A stretch of 64,000 bases of DNA from Agromyces intestinalis (GCF_008365295.1 NZ_CP043505.1:2914001-2978000), one strand, 5' to 3'. Positions 38,048 through 48,788 are shown, numbered from the stretch's first letter. Program-made: numbers and translations. The notes: a model not told the origin generated them from the sequence alone.

Positions 38048-38445
38048 GACTCGGGCGAGAACCCGAGTGCGATCGAGTTCATGCAGTAGCGGTCGCCGGT
38101 GGGGGTGCCGAACCCGTCGGGGAAGACATGGCCCAGGTGCGACCCGCACCGTGCGCAGCGCACCTCGGTGCGCACCATACCGAGCGAGGTGTCCTCGATC
38201 AGCTCGACCGCCTCGGGCCGCACCGACTCGTAGAAGCTCGGCCACCCGCAGCCCGAGTCGAACTTCGTGCCGCTCTGGAACAGTTCGGCGCCGCACGCCG
38301 CACAGGTGTAGATGCCGGCACGGTGCTCGTCGAGCAGCTCGCCAGTCCAGGCACGCTCGGTGGCGGCCTCGCGGAGCACGGCGTACTGCTCGGGGGCGAG
38401 CTCGGCACGCCACTGCTCGTCACTGCGCTGGACGTCGTAGGTCAT
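38044..38445 (-). CDS. msrB: peptide methionine-R-sulfoxide reductase
   Basis: MsrB reduces methionine-R-sulfoxide in damaged proteins. It is 133 residues. Zinc is held by CAAC near 47-50 and CARC near 97-100. The catalytic cysteine is in RYCMNSIAL near residue 121. A GAAAGGGA ribosome site precedes the ATG at 38445. The gene is followed by, and coupled to, the nitroreductase. Confidence 0.96.
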   Translation of the reverse strand: MTYDVQRSDEQWRAELAPEQYAVLREAATERAWTGELLDEHRAGIYTCAACGAELFQSGTKFDSGCGWPSFYESVRPEAVELIEDTSLGMVRTEVRCARCGSHLGHVFPDGFGTPTGDRYCMNSIALGFSPES

Positions 38446-38687
38446 CTCGGATCCCTTTCTCGCGGCGGAACCTCCGCCGTCGCCGCGGCCGGAGTATCCC
38501 CATGCGAGCCTAACCGCGCCCCGCGTGCACTCCGCCGATGGGTGCAACACTGTTGCGGCGCTTCCTGTTCCGAGAGGCGCGCCCGCGTTCCGGCGCACAC
38601 GCCGGGCGGCTCGGGTCGCTCCCAGCCGGCTCATGCCTAGGATGTGCTGCAGGCGGGGCATCCGTTCCGTCGTCGAGGGAGGCGAGC

Positions 38688-39014
38688 ATGCACGGTGCGC
38701 CGCGCACCGAGGTCGACGAACCCGGCACGGGCCGATCCGAGGCACCCGCCGGCATCGCCCTCGACGAGCGGGGTCGGCGCATCCTGGCGTTCGAGCATCG
38801 CGTGTTCCGCGACGAGGGGGCGAAGGCCGAGGCCATCCGCGCCGAGTTCGAGCTCTCGGCTCCTCGCTACTATCGGATCCTCGGGGAGCTGATCTCCTCG
38901 CCCGACGCTCTTCGGCACGACCCGATGCTCGTCAAGCGACTGCTCCGGTTGCGCGATGCGCGCCGCGCGGCCCGCCTGGCTCGCACGCCGACCCTCGGCC
39001 GGCCGCTCGACTGA
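38688..39014 (+). CDS. DUF3263 helix-turn-helix-like protein
   Basis: This is a 108-residue actinobacterial DUF3263 protein. The conserved block runs from LDERGRRILAFEHRVFRDEGAKAEAIR to YYRILGELISSPDA and ends in a basic helix RLLRLRDARRAARLA. The pattern is reminiscent of a small DNA-binding helix-turn-helix. The start at 38688 has an AGGGAGG ribosome site; the longer frame upstream lacks one. It precedes the LytR_C gene by 36 bases, a common pairing. The function is not established. Confidence 0.82.
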   Translation: MHGAPRTEVDEPGTGRSEAPAGIALDERGRRILAFEHRVFRDEGAKAEAIRAEFELSAPRYYRILGELISSPDALRHDPMLVKRLLRLRDARRAARLARTPTLGRPLD

Positions 39015-39050
39015 GCCGCCCGCCCCGACCGACAGGACCGACACCACCAC

Positions 39051-39596
39051 ATGGCGCAGAAGTTCCCCCGCGACCGATTCGACACCGTGCCGCACGGCAT
39101 CGAGCGTGTGGGTGCGCACCGGGCTCCGAGTCGGCGCGCATCGGGCTGGATCGCGTTCGGCTGGGCCGCCCTCGCGACCGTGGTGCTCGCGGGCATCGGC
39201 ATCTGGGGCGTCGTCTCGCTCGGCGACCGTATCGACGCGAGCGGCCAGTCGACCTCGACGCCCGAGCCCACCGCCACCGCCGAGCCCACCATCGCGCCTG
39301 ATCAGCCCGTCACGGTGTTGAACGGCACCACCGTGAGCGGTCTGGCCGCCCAGGCCGCCGAGACACTGCAGGCGGCGGCCATCCCCGTCGGCGGAACCGC
39401 GAACGCGAGCGAGAACGATCTCACCGAGACGTACGTGTACTACGCGACGCCCGAACTCGAGGGCGCGGCGCGCGGCGTCGCTCAGGCGATCTCCGAGGCC
39501 GACGTCCGCTACGACGCGAAGTTCGCCGAGATCGGCACACCGCTCGTGCTCGTCGTGGGCTCCGATTTCGCGGCGGCGGTCGGCGCCGCAGGCTGA
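39051..39596 (+). CDS. LytR_C-domain membrane protein
   Basis: This is a 181-residue protein with a basic cytoplasmic N-terminus, one membrane helix (about 33-55), a Pro/Thr/Glu linker (about 65-82) and an external LytR_C domain that opens with VTVLNGTTVSGLAAQAAETL near residue 87. LytR_C domains accompany cell-wall polymer ligases, though this protein lacks the catalytic LCP domain. It follows the DUF3263 gene in the same direction and likely shares its operon. Confidence 0.87.
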   Translation: MAQKFPRDRFDTVPHGIERVGAHRAPSRRASGWIAFGWAALATVVLAGIGIWGVVSLGDRIDASGQSTSTPEPTATAEPTIAPDQPVTVLNGTTVSGLAAQAAETLQAAAIPVGGTANASENDLTETYVYYATPELEGAARGVAQAISEADVRYDAKFAEIGTPLVLVVGSDFAAAVGAAG

Positions 39597-39788
39597 CCCG
39601 ACCCGGCGTCGTCTGCGGGGAGCGACGCTGCGAGGCATCCTGCACGCTCTGGCGCCCGGCTGAGGCCGAATCGTTGCCATTCTGCGACAATTCCGGCCTC
39701 GCACCCTCTTGTGCCCGCCGGTTGCACGATGTCTGAATGGGAATTGGTCGCTCATCCCGTGTGGAACACCCGGCGTCGCCCGGCGCCA

Positions 39789-39847
39789 TGTCAGCACGAA
39801 AGGGGGGCCCGGTACAGGCGACAGGCACGTGCTGACACACACTGCAA
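39789..39847 (+). promoter_or_regulatory. stem-loop in the cold-shock gene leader
   Basis: TGTCAGCACG (39789-39798) and CGTGCTGACA (39838-39847) form a perfect 10-base inverted repeat that encloses a purine-rich 39-base loop with a GGGGGGCCC run. It ends 16 bases before the ATG, close to the ribosome site (GGGAGCAACGC). Cold-shock mRNAs often have long structured leaders that act as thermosensors, which this may be. Confidence 0.5.
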
Positions 39848-39863
39848 TACATGGGAGCAACGC

Positions 39864-40067
39864 ATGGCGAACGGAACCGTCAAGTGGTTCAACGCTGAAA
39901 AGGGATACGGGTTCATCACCGTCGACGGTGGCGGCCAGGACGTCTTCGTCCACTACTCCGCGATCGACATGTCCGGCTACAAGGTCCTCGAAGAGGGCCA
40001 GCAGGTCCAGTTCGAGGTCGGCTCGGGCGCGAAGGGCCCGCAGGCGGAGTCGGTCCGTCCGGTCTGA
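39864..40067 (+). CDS. cold shock protein
   Basis: This is a 67-residue single OB-fold RNA chaperone. RNP1 is KGYGFITV (residues 13-20) and RNP2 is VFVHYSAI (residues 27-34). It binds single-stranded nucleic acid and melts RNA secondary structure at low temperature. A 267-base upstream gap with a strong stem-loop and a GC-rich terminator just after the gene make a monocistronic unit. Confidence 0.96.
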   Translation: MANGTVKWFNAEKGYGFITVDGGGQDVFVHYSAIDMSGYKVLEEGQQVQFEVGSGAKGPQAESVRPV

Positions 40068-40078
40068 TTCCCGCGTTC

Positions 40079-40115
40079 CGGAGCGCGTCGCCCCTCGACC
40101 GGGCGGCGCGCTCCG
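40079..40115 (+). terminator. terminator after the cold-shock gene
   Basis: CGGAGCGCGTCGCCC (40079-40093) pairs with GGGCGGCGCGCTCCG (40101-40115) with one G-U pair around a 7-base loop. Two CGGATGCCTC words follow at about 40137-40158. Confidence 0.78.
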
Positions 40116-40231
40116 TCGTGTTCGGAGGGGCGTCGCGGATGCCTCGCCGGATGCCTCGTCCGCCGCCCGGGCGCGGCGTGTCGGAGCCGTGGTCGGCCGG
40201 CCGGGCGGGGCGCCGCCGCTAGCATGACGCC

Positions 40232-41278
40232 ATGGGACGCGACCGGGGGGTGCGCCGCTTCGGTGCCGCACTGCTGATCTGCGCGGTCGGGATCGGGCTC
40301 CTGTCGTGTTCGGGCCCGACCGATCCGCTTCCGACCGAGACGCCGACGCCGACGCGCGCGCGCCCCGCCTCCGACATCGTGCCCGTGCCCATCGCGTACG
40401 CTCCGCTGCGCGGCACCCTCGCGGACGGCGCCGCACTGGCGCATCCGTCGATCGGGGTGAAGATCGACAACCACGAGGAGGCGCGCCCGCAGATCGCGCT
40501 GAACCGCAGCGACATCGCGTTCGAGGAACTCGTCGAGGGAGGAATCACCAGGTACGCGGTGGTGTGGCACGCGGACGTTCCCGACGAGGTCGGCCCGGTG
40601 CGGTCGATCCGGCCGATGGACCCCGACATCCTCACGCCGTTCGGCGGGCCGGTGGCGTACTCGGGCGGGCAGGACGTCTTCGTCGAGATGATGATGTCGA
40701 CGGGCCTGCCGAACCTCGTCTTCGACTACGACGAGACGGGACTCTTCTACCGGGCCGACGATCGCCCCGGCCCGCACGACGTGATCCTGCTCGCGAAGGA
40801 GGGCGTCGGCCGGTATCTCGAGCTCGGGCCACCGCCGACGCAGTTCGTGTTCGGCGGCACCGACCCGCTCGCCGACCCCGCCTACGCCGCCCAGCCGACG
40901 TCGCACATCGCGTTGGTGTTCTCAGATGCGCGATTCCCGTCGTGGGACTGGGATGCGGCGACCGGCGCGTGGCTGCGCTCGCAGGAGGGAGTGCCTGAAA
41001 GCGAGGCGTCGGGCGAGCGCGTGCGGGCGACGAACGTGGTGACGCTGCGCGTCGGGATCGACTGGTCGTGGGGCGAGGTGCCGCGCACGGTGCTCGACGG
41101 CGGCGGCGAGGCGTGGGTGTCGGCGGCCGGTCGCACCGCGCACGGCACCTGGTCGAAGGCGTCGCGCGAAGCGCCCATCGTGCTCACCGCCGACGACGGT
41201 ACGCCCCTGCGGCTGGCTCCCGGCAATACGTGGGTCGAGCTGGTGCCGAACGAGGGCGGCGTCACCTTCGCGCCCTGA
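40232..41278 (+). CDS. DUF3048 lipoprotein (YerB-like)
   Basis: This is a 348-residue exported lipoprotein. The signal peptide ends at lipobox LLSC near residue 26. A Pro/Thr linker follows, then the DUF3048 domain (about 65-348) with IGVKIDNHEEARPQIAL, EELVEGGITRYAVVWH and VGPVRSIRPMDPDIL, all hallmarks of the YerB family. TAGCAT (40220-40225) ends 6 bases before the ATG, so the message is leaderless. The function is unknown. YerB-type proteins in Bacillus are envelope lipoproteins. Confidence 0.9.
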   Translation: MGRDRGVRRFGAALLICAVGIGLLSCSGPTDPLPTETPTPTRARPASDIVPVPIAYAPLRGTLADGAALAHPSIGVKIDNHEEARPQIALNRSDIAFEELVEGGITRYAVVWHADVPDEVGPVRSIRPMDPDILTPFGGPVAYSGGQDVFVEMMMSTGLPNLVFDYDETGLFYRADDRPGPHDVILLAKEGVGRYLELGPPPTQFVFGGTDPLADPAYAAQPTSHIALVFSDARFPSWDWDAATGAWLRSQEGVPESEASGERVRATNVVTLRVGIDWSWGEVPRTVLDGGGEAWVSAAGRTAHGTWSKASREAPIVLTADDGTPLRLAPGNTWVELVPNEGGVTFAP

Positions 41279-41320
41279 GCGAACTGCGGGCCCGGATGCC
41301 TCGCGGCGCCGTCGTGCGCG

Positions 41321-41347
41321 CTTGCACTCGTCGAGGGCGAGTGCCAG
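41321..41347. promoter_or_regulatory. degenerate upstream CIRCE overlapping the groEL promoter
   Basis: CTTGCACTC, 9 bases, GAGTGCCAG resembles the CIRCE element with three or four differences. It overlaps the -35 TTGCAC (41322-41327) and the 17-base spacer to the -10 CAGAAT (41345-41350). Confidence 0.6.
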
Positions 41348-41355
41348 AATCGTCT

Positions 41356-43042
<1,687 letters not shown>

Positions 43043-43070
43043 GTCCGGCTCTCTTCCTCGGAACCCAGGG

Positions 43071-43102
43071 CGAAGGGCGTCTCCTGCGGGAGGCGCCCTT
43101 CG
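43071..43102 (+). terminator. groEL terminator
   Basis: CGAAGGGCGTCTCC (43071-43084) pairs with GGAGGCGCCCTTCG (43089-43102) with one G-U pair and a TGCG loop, followed by TCGT. Confidence 0.83.
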
Positions 43103-43220
43103 TCGTGCCGCGGCGATCGTGCGCCCATTCGCGCCTCGGCCGACCGCACCGTCCGCGGGCGTGATCGAATCGTTGTCCGGCGCGATCCGCCCGGACCCAC
43201 CGGGTTGCTAGCTTCGTGCC

Positions 43221-44405
43221 ATGACCCGTCGACGTGCCGCCCTGCCCGCGATCGCCGTGCTGAGCGGAATGCTCGCGCTCACAGCCTGCACGGCCCCGCC
43301 GGGTGCCGCGGCGCCCGACGACTCCGAACCCCCGACGAGCCCGACGCCGTCGGCCGAGCCGGTCGAGGCCGGCCCCGAAGCGCGCATCCCGGTCGACTGC
43401 GATGGGCTCGCGTCCACCGCCGCGCTGCAATTGCTCGTCGGTGAGACGGCGAATCCGCTCGCGCCGGTGCCCGCGATCGACCGGCTCGACCCCGACGATG
43501 CGGCCGTCACGCAGCTCGGCGGCATCGACTGCCAATGGACGAACGGCCTCGGAGCTTCGACCTGGACCGGACCGGACGCCGACCGTCAGGTGGTCATCCT
43601 GCGGGTGCTGCCCGACGGTCTCGACGGTGCGATCGAGTACGTCGACCTCTACCAGAGCGCCGACCCGACCTACGGCACACACGTCCAAGGACCGCGCTGC
43701 ATGGCCGCGACGGACGCGTCGTGGACCGGCTTCTGCGAGCTGTACGGAGCGATCGGCCCGACCTGGGTCGAGTTCACGGTGCACGGCATCGTCTTCGACG
43801 GCCGCGCCGACCCCGACCTTCTCGCCGGGTTCCGCGGGGTCGCTGACCCCATGGTCGACGCGCTCGCCGCGACCGAGCCGGGGCCGCGCTGGACGCCGGG
43901 GGAGTCGGCGCGGGCCGGCGCGTGCGAGGACCTCGCACCCGCGACCTCGGTCGCGGCGATCACCGGGCTCGCGCCGATCGGCTTCGGCGAGAGCTGGGAC
44001 GGGCCGAGAGTCGGCCAGTACTTCTGGGCCGCTCACGAGACCGGCGCGATGCGCTGCTCGATCTTCTTCACCGACCGGGACGCCGGATTCGGGGAGGTCG
44101 GCGTGCTGCCGGGCGGCTCGTGGGGGTTCGACCGGGGCGAGGAGGCGTGGCTCGCCGGCGGCGCCGAGGTCGTGCAGGTGGCGGGGGTCGAGCCCGGCGA
44201 CGCACTGCTGCGCTGCGCGGACCCGGCGGCCGAGTGCACCCTCGACGTCCGCACGGGCGGGGACTGGGTGCGGGTCGAGTTCCCCGAGGTACCGGCGGCG
44301 ACGGTCGAGTATCTGCCGCCGAACGACTACTCCGCGGCTCGCGACTCCATCGTGCGGCTCGCCGAGACGGTGGTCGCCGGACTGCGCGCCTCCGACGGGG
44401 CCTGA
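43221..44405 (+). CDS. lipoprotein of unknown function
   Basis: This is a 394-residue exported lipoprotein. The signal peptide ends at lipobox LTAC near residue 22, followed by a Pro/Ser/Glu linker. Two similar halves are suggested by paired cysteines (DCDG, IDCQW, PRCMA, GFCELYG in the first; ACEDL, MRCSIFF, LRCADPAAECTL in the second), consistent with disulfide-linked extracellular domains. TAGCTT (43209-43214) ends 6 bases before the ATG, a leaderless promoter. No family was recognised. Confidence 0.72.
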   Translation: MTRRRAALPAIAVLSGMLALTACTAPPGAAAPDDSEPPTSPTPSAEPVEAGPEARIPVDCDGLASTAALQLLVGETANPLAPVPAIDRLDPDDAAVTQLGGIDCQWTNGLGASTWTGPDADRQVVILRVLPDGLDGAIEYVDLYQSADPTYGTHVQGPRCMAATDASWTGFCELYGAIGPTWVEFTVHGIVFDGRADPDLLAGFRGVADPMVDALAATEPGPRWTPGESARAGACEDLAPATSVAAITGLAPIGFGESWDGPRVGQYFWAAHETGAMRCSIFFTDRDAGFGEVGVLPGGSWGFDRGEEAWLAGGAEVVQVAGVEPGDALLRCADPAAECTLDVRTGGDWVRVEFPEVPAATVEYLPPNDYSAARDSIVRLAETVVAGLRASDGA

Positions 44406-44416
44406 ACGCGCCGCGT

Positions 44417-44707
44417 TCAGCGCAGGAAGAGCCGCGTGTTCGCCTGTTCGGCATCGACGTACTGGGTGGCGGCGACGCCGAGGGCGTGGCTCAGCGCGGC
44501 GAGGTGCTCTTCGACCTGGGCGTGTGTCGCTCGCCAGTCGGCCACCGCGCCTTGGAACGCGGTGGACGCCTGGCCCGACCAGCTCTGCTGCAGCGCGGTG
44601 AGCCGGCCCATGAGCGCGTCGACCTCGGCCTGCACGCGGCTGACCGCCGCCTGCGTTGACTGGGTCGCGGCGCGCACCTGCTCGCTGTCGACGTGGAAGA
44701 CGGTCAT
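44417..44707 (-). CDS. WXG100-family protein (ESAT-6-like)
   Basis: This is a 96-residue all-helical protein. The WXG motif appears as SWSGQASTAF near residues 42-51 between two long amphipathic helices. WXG100 proteins are usually secreted as dimers by type VII systems. No EccC ATPase or partner WXG gene lies nearby, so it is an orphan here. The start used is the ATG at 44707; the frame continues upstream without a better start. Confidence 0.85.
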   Translation of the reverse strand: MTVFHVDSEQVRAATQSTQAAVSRVQAEVDALMGRLTALQQSWSGQASTAFQGAVADWRATHAQVEEHLAALSHALGVAATQYVDAEQANTRLFLR

Positions 44708-44837
44708 CGTTGGATCCCTTCGGTGTGGCCCGCGAAGCATGCGGACGTCGCCAGGCTAGAGATCGCGTCGGCCGGCTCGCCGAGGCATCCGCCCGACGGA
44801 GGGAACGCGCCTGCCGTGCGTCGCTGTGGAGGAGCGC

Positions 44838-46667
44838 TCAGCCGACCGGCTGCGGCGCCGACGGCGAGCCCGCCAGCGGCAGCGAGATGCGGAACGTCGC
44901 CCCTCCGCCGGGCGTCTCGACCACGTCGACCGTGCCGTTGTGGGCGGCGACGATCGACGACACGATCGCGAGGCCCAGCCCCGAGCCGCCCGTCTCGCGC
45001 GTGCGCGAAGTGTCGGCGCGCCAGAACCGCTGGAAGATCTTCTCGCGGATCTGCGGCGGAATGCCTTCGCCGTGGTCGATCACCTCGAACGTCGCGCGAT
45101 CGGCTGCGTCATCGACCGAGACCCGGATCTCGAGCGGGCTGCCCTCGTGGGTGAAGCGGATCGCGTTCGCGACGAGGTTCGTGAGCACCTGCCGGATCTT
45201 GTTCTCCTCGGCCAGCACGATCGCGGGACGCACGAGCTCCGACGGGGCATCCGTCGCGATCTGCGGCCGCGAGTTCGCGCCGGTGACGGGCGCACTCGCG
45301 CTGCCGGGCGCCTGGTCGCCGGAGGCGCCGGCACCGGCCGGCACCGCGATCGCACCGGTCGCGGTCGACCCCGCCACGCCGCGCTTGCCACCCTGGTCGC
45401 GCAGGCGGCGACCGCGCAGGCGCGCGAGCGTGGCGCCCGCGAACGCGATTCCGCCGGCTCGGGTACCGCGGGGGGCGTCGGGTTCGAGGTCGACCGCGAG
45501 CGCCGGTACCGCACCGACGCGCACGCCCTCGCCGCCGTCGCCCGGCGCGATCACGGTCACCTTACGATCAGGGTGGGCGGCCATGGTGTCGAGCGCGGCG
45601 TCGCGGGCGAGCGGCACGAGGTCGACCTCGGCGAGCTCGAGCGGCTTGGCCTCGTCGAGGCGGGCGAGGGCCAGCAGGTCCTCGACCAGGCCGCCCATGC
45701 GCACCGCTTCCTTCTCGATGCGATCCATGGCCTGCGCGACCTCTTCGGGCGTCTGCAGGGCGCCCATGCGGTACAGCTCGGCGTAGCCGCGCACCGACAC
45801 CAGCGGGGTGCGCAGCTCGTGCGAGGCATCCCCGACGAAGCGGCGCATCTGGTCGATGGTGCGCGCCCGGTCGCGGAAGGCGCGGTCGATTCGATTGAGC
45901 ATGGTGTTGAGCGACCGGTTCAGCCGACCCACCTCGGTGTTCGGCGTCGCGCCGCCGAGGCGCTGGCTGAAGTCACCGTCGGCGATGGCCGCGGCGGTGC
46001 GCTCGACCTCGCGCAGCGGCGCGAACGTCGAGGTGACGAGCATGCGGGTGAGCAACGCTCCGATGAGCACCACGCCGAACCCGAAGCCGAAGAAGATGGT
46101 GAGGTAGGCCGCGAGCAGCCGCTCGCTCTCGACGGTCGAGATCGCGATCAGCACGGGCACGTCGTGACCGGGCTGGTCGGCCGTCTGCAGCGACACGATC
46201 GCACGGAACGAGGGGTGCCCTGCACCGTCGGGGAGCTCGAGGATGCGGTAGTCGCCGTCGTTGATCTCGAGCACCTTGATGAGCGTCAGGGTGCGCGGGA
46301 TCTGGGGCAGCTCATCGCGGGCGCGCAGCGACCAGTTGTTGCCCCGGTACGTACCGTCGGTGCGGTAGACGGCCACGAACACGTCGTCGGAGTCGCGGAA
46401 GTCGAGCTTGCCGAGGCTCACCGCCCAGTCGTCGTCGCCGTCACCGCTGCCCTCGCCCTCGCCCGACGACTCGAAGTACTTCTCGAGCGAACCGCCGGCG
46501 ATCGAGCGCAGCTTCGCCTCCATCTGGCTCTCGACGTACCCGCGCAGCATCGCCGCGGTGCCGATGCCCGACACGAGCAGACCGAGCGTCAGCACCAGCA
46601 CGGTCACGCCGGTGATCTTCGTGCGAAGCGAGATGCGGTTCCACCGCTCGGAAAGGGTCTGGTGCAT
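44838..46667 (-). CDS. sensor histidine kinase with long internal insertion
   Basis: This is a 609-residue membrane kinase paired with the response regulator upstream. Helix 1 (about 19-40) and helix 2 (about 187-210) flank an external sensor loop containing an acidic GEGEGSGDGDDD stretch near 70. HAMP and DHp domains follow, with the phospho-histidine in VGDASHELRTPL near 283. The ATPase domain has N box NLVANAIRFTHEG near 497 and G box GGSGLGLAI near 562. Between DHp and N box about 115 residues (367-484), rich in Ala/Gly/Pro, replace the usual short segment. The signal is unknown. Confidence 0.9.
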   Translation of the reverse strand: MHQTLSERWNRISLRTKITGVTVLVLTLGLLVSGIGTAAMLRGYVESQMEAKLRSIAGGSLEKYFESSGEGEGSGDGDDDWAVSLGKLDFRDSDDVFVAVYRTDGTYRGNNWSLRARDELPQIPRTLTLIKVLEINDGDYRILELPDGAGHPSFRAIVSLQTADQPGHDVPVLIAISTVESERLLAAYLTIFFGFGFGVVLIGALLTRMLVTSTFAPLREVERTAAAIADGDFSQRLGGATPNTEVGRLNRSLNTMLNRIDRAFRDRARTIDQMRRFVGDASHELRTPLVSVRGYAELYRMGALQTPEEVAQAMDRIEKEAVRMGGLVEDLLALARLDEAKPLELAEVDLVPLARDAALDTMAAHPDRKVTVIAPGDGGEGVRVGAVPALAVDLEPDAPRGTRAGGIAFAGATLARLRGRRLRDQGGKRGVAGSTATGAIAVPAGAGASGDQAPGSASAPVTGANSRPQIATDAPSELVRPAIVLAEENKIRQVLTNLVANAIRFTHEGSPLEIRVSVDDAADRATFEVIDHGEGIPPQIREKIFQRFWRADTSRTRETGGSGLGLAIVSSIVAAHNGTVDVVETPGGGATFRISLPLAGSPSAPQPVG

Positions 46668-46719
46668 GGCTCGGCGAGTCTACGGAGGCTCCCTGTACCG
46701 GTCCTGTGCCGGAGCCCCG

Positions 46720-47412
46720 CTAACCCTTGGAACTCTTCAACATGTACCCGAATCCCCGCTTGGTCTGGATGAGGGGCTCGGTCGAGTGCTGGTCGAGCTT
46801 GCGACGCAGGTACGAGATGTAGCTCTCGACGATGCCCGCGTCGCCGTTGAAGTCGTACTCCCAGACGTGATCGAGGATCTGGGCCTTCGACAGCACCCGG
46901 TTCGGGTTCAGCATGAGGTACCGCAGCAGCTTGAACTCGGTGGGGCTCAGCTCGACCGGCACATCGCCCACGAGCACCTCGTGGGTGTCCTGGTCCATCG
47001 TGAGCTCGCCGGTGCGGATCACCGCGTCCTCCTCGGCGTGCATGGTGCGCCGAAGGATCGCCTTGATGCGCGCGACGATTTCGTCGAGGCTGAACGGCTT
47101 GGTGACGTAGTCGTCGCCGCCGACGGTGAGGCCGGTGATCTTGTCTTCGGTGTCGTCCTTCGCGGTGAGGAACAGGATGGGTGCGGTGTACCCCGCGCTG
47201 CGGAGCCGCTTCGTCACGCTGAACCCGTTCATGTCGGGCAGCATCACGTCGAGGATGATGAGATCGGGTTCCTCCTCGAGCACGGCCGAGATGGTCTGGG
47301 CGCCGTTTCCGACGGCGCGGACGGCGAATCCGGCGAATCGCAGGCTCGTGGTGAGCAGGTCGCGGATGTTCGGTTCGTCGTCGACGATGAGAATGCGAGG
47401 TCCGTCGCTCAT
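46720..47412 (-). CDS. OmpR-family response regulator
   Basis: This is the 230-residue partner of the kinase that follows after 52 bases. The receiver has ILIVDDEPNIRDLL at 7-20, the phospho-acceptor Asp in IILDVMLPD near 55 and Lys in YVTKPFS near 104. The winged-helix effector spans about 130-228, with TEFKLLRYLMLNPNRVLSK. The layout resembles TrcR/MprA-type actinobacterial regulators; the cognate signal is unknown. The start at 47412 is the ATG before MSDGPR; the longer frame has no family support. Confidence 0.93.
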   Translation of the reverse strand: MSDGPRILIVDDEPNIRDLLTTSLRFAGFAVRAVGNGAQTISAVLEEEPDLIILDVMLPDMNGFSVTKRLRSAGYTAPILFLTAKDDTEDKITGLTVGGDDYVTKPFSLDEIVARIKAILRRTMHAEEDAVIRTGELTMDQDTHEVLVGDVPVELSPTEFKLLRYLMLNPNRVLSKAQILDHVWEYDFNGDAGIVESYISYLRRKLDQHSTEPLIQTKRGFGYMLKSSKG

Positions 47413-47534
47413 GGGGTCATTCTGCTGCGGACGGGCTGCACTCTTCCTGACAAACGACCGAGTGTCCGCTTTCCGCGCAATCCACGCGGGCTGGAGGGCT
47501 GGCCGCTCCTTCGCCCGGGTGGAAGACTCGGGAC

Positions 47535-48788
47535 ATGGCGTCATCGGAGCGAGTGGTCATCGCCGGCGGAGGACTCACGGCGGCGCGCGCCGCCGAGTCG
47601 CTGCGCGGTGCGGGGTTCGGCGGCGAGGTCGTCGTGATCGCCGAGGAGCCACGGCTTCCGTACGAGCGGCCGCCGCTTTCGAAGGGCTACCTGCAGGGTT
47701 CGGATGCCTCGTCGGCGGTGTACCCGCTGGATGCCGCGTGGTACCGCGAGCACGACGTCGACGTGCGTCGCGGCACGCCCGCGACGGGGCTCGTGCCCGC
47801 CGCGCACACGCTCCAGGTCGGCGACGAGGTGGTCGAATACGACCGGCTGCTCATCGCGACGGGCGCGATCCCCAGGCGGTTCGACGGACCAGGGGCGGGG
47901 CTCCGAGGCATCCACACGCTGCGTCGCCTGCCCGACTCGACCCGCCTGCGCACCGCGCTGCGTCGCGGCGACCGCCGCGTGGTGCTCGTGGGCGGTGGAT
48001 GGATCGGGCTCGAGGTGGCCGCGGCGGCCCGCGGGTACGGCAATGACGTCACGGTGGTGCTGCGCGACGAGGTGCCGCTGGTCGCGGCGATCGGGCCCGA
48101 GCTCGGCGCCCGGTTCCGTGCGCTGCACGAGGCGAACGGCGTGCGGTTCGTCTCGGGTGCGGGAGTCGGGGCCGTGCGCGGCGAGGGCGGGCGGGCCCGC
48201 GCCGTGGTGCTCGGCACCGGTGACGAGGTCGACGCCGACCTCGTCGTGTTCGGCATCGGCGCGACGCCCGACACGCGCCTCGCGGCATCCGGCGGGCTCG
48301 AACTCGAGAACGGCGTGGCGACGGACTCCTCGTTCCGCACGAGCGCGGTCGACGTGTTCGCCGCAGGCGACGTGGCGAACGTGTGGAACCGGCGGCTCGG
48401 TCACCGGCTGCGGGTCGAGCACTGGGCCAACGCCGACGCGAGCGGCAAGGTCGTCGGCCGGATCCTCGCGGGCGAAGCCGTCGAGTACGGCGAGATCCCC
48501 TACTTCTTCACCGACCAGTACGACCTCGGCATGGAGTACTCGGGCTACGGTCAGCTCGCCGCGGGCAACGCGCCCGTGATCCGCGGCGACCTCGACGCGG
48601 GCGCCGGGGACGAGTACGTTGCGTTCTGGCAGCAGGACGGCAAGGTCGTGGCCGGCATGAACGTGAACGTGTGGGACGTCAACGAGGACGTGCAGCGGCT
48701 CATCCGCTCGGAGCGCACCGTCTCGGCCGCCGAGCTCGCCGACCCGACGGTGCCCCTCGCCGCGCTCGCCGGACCGGAGACGCCGTGA
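47535..48788 (+). CDS. FAD-dependent pyridine nucleotide-disulfide type oxidoreductase
   Basis: This is a 417-residue ferredoxin/rubredoxin reductase-like flavoprotein. The FAD dinucleotide motif VVIAGGGLTAARAAESL is at residues 7-23. The NAD(P)H motif VVLVGGGWIGLEVAAAA is near 150, and the second FAD motif VDVFAAGDVANV near 275. The C-terminal reductase domain includes PYFFTDQYDLGMEYSG. It could transfer electrons from NAD(P)H to a ferredoxin for a cytochrome P450 or oxygenase. Its stop overlaps the folP start as GTGA. Confidence 0.88.
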   Translation: MASSERVVIAGGGLTAARAAESLRGAGFGGEVVVIAEEPRLPYERPPLSKGYLQGSDASSAVYPLDAAWYREHDVDVRRGTPATGLVPAAHTLQVGDEVVEYDRLLIATGAIPRRFDGPGAGLRGIHTLRRLPDSTRLRTALRRGDRRVVLVGGGWIGLEVAAAARGYGNDVTVVLRDEVPLVAAIGPELGARFRALHEANGVRFVSGAGVGAVRGEGGRARAVVLGTGDEVDADLVVFGIGATPDTRLAASGGLELENGVATDSSFRTSAVDVFAAGDVANVWNRRLGHRLRVEHWANADASGKVVGRILAGEAVEYGEIPYFFTDQYDLGMEYSGYGQLAAGNAPVIRGDLDAGAGDEYVAFWQQDGKVVAGMNVNVWDVNEDVQRLIRSERTVSAAELADPTVPLAALAGPETP

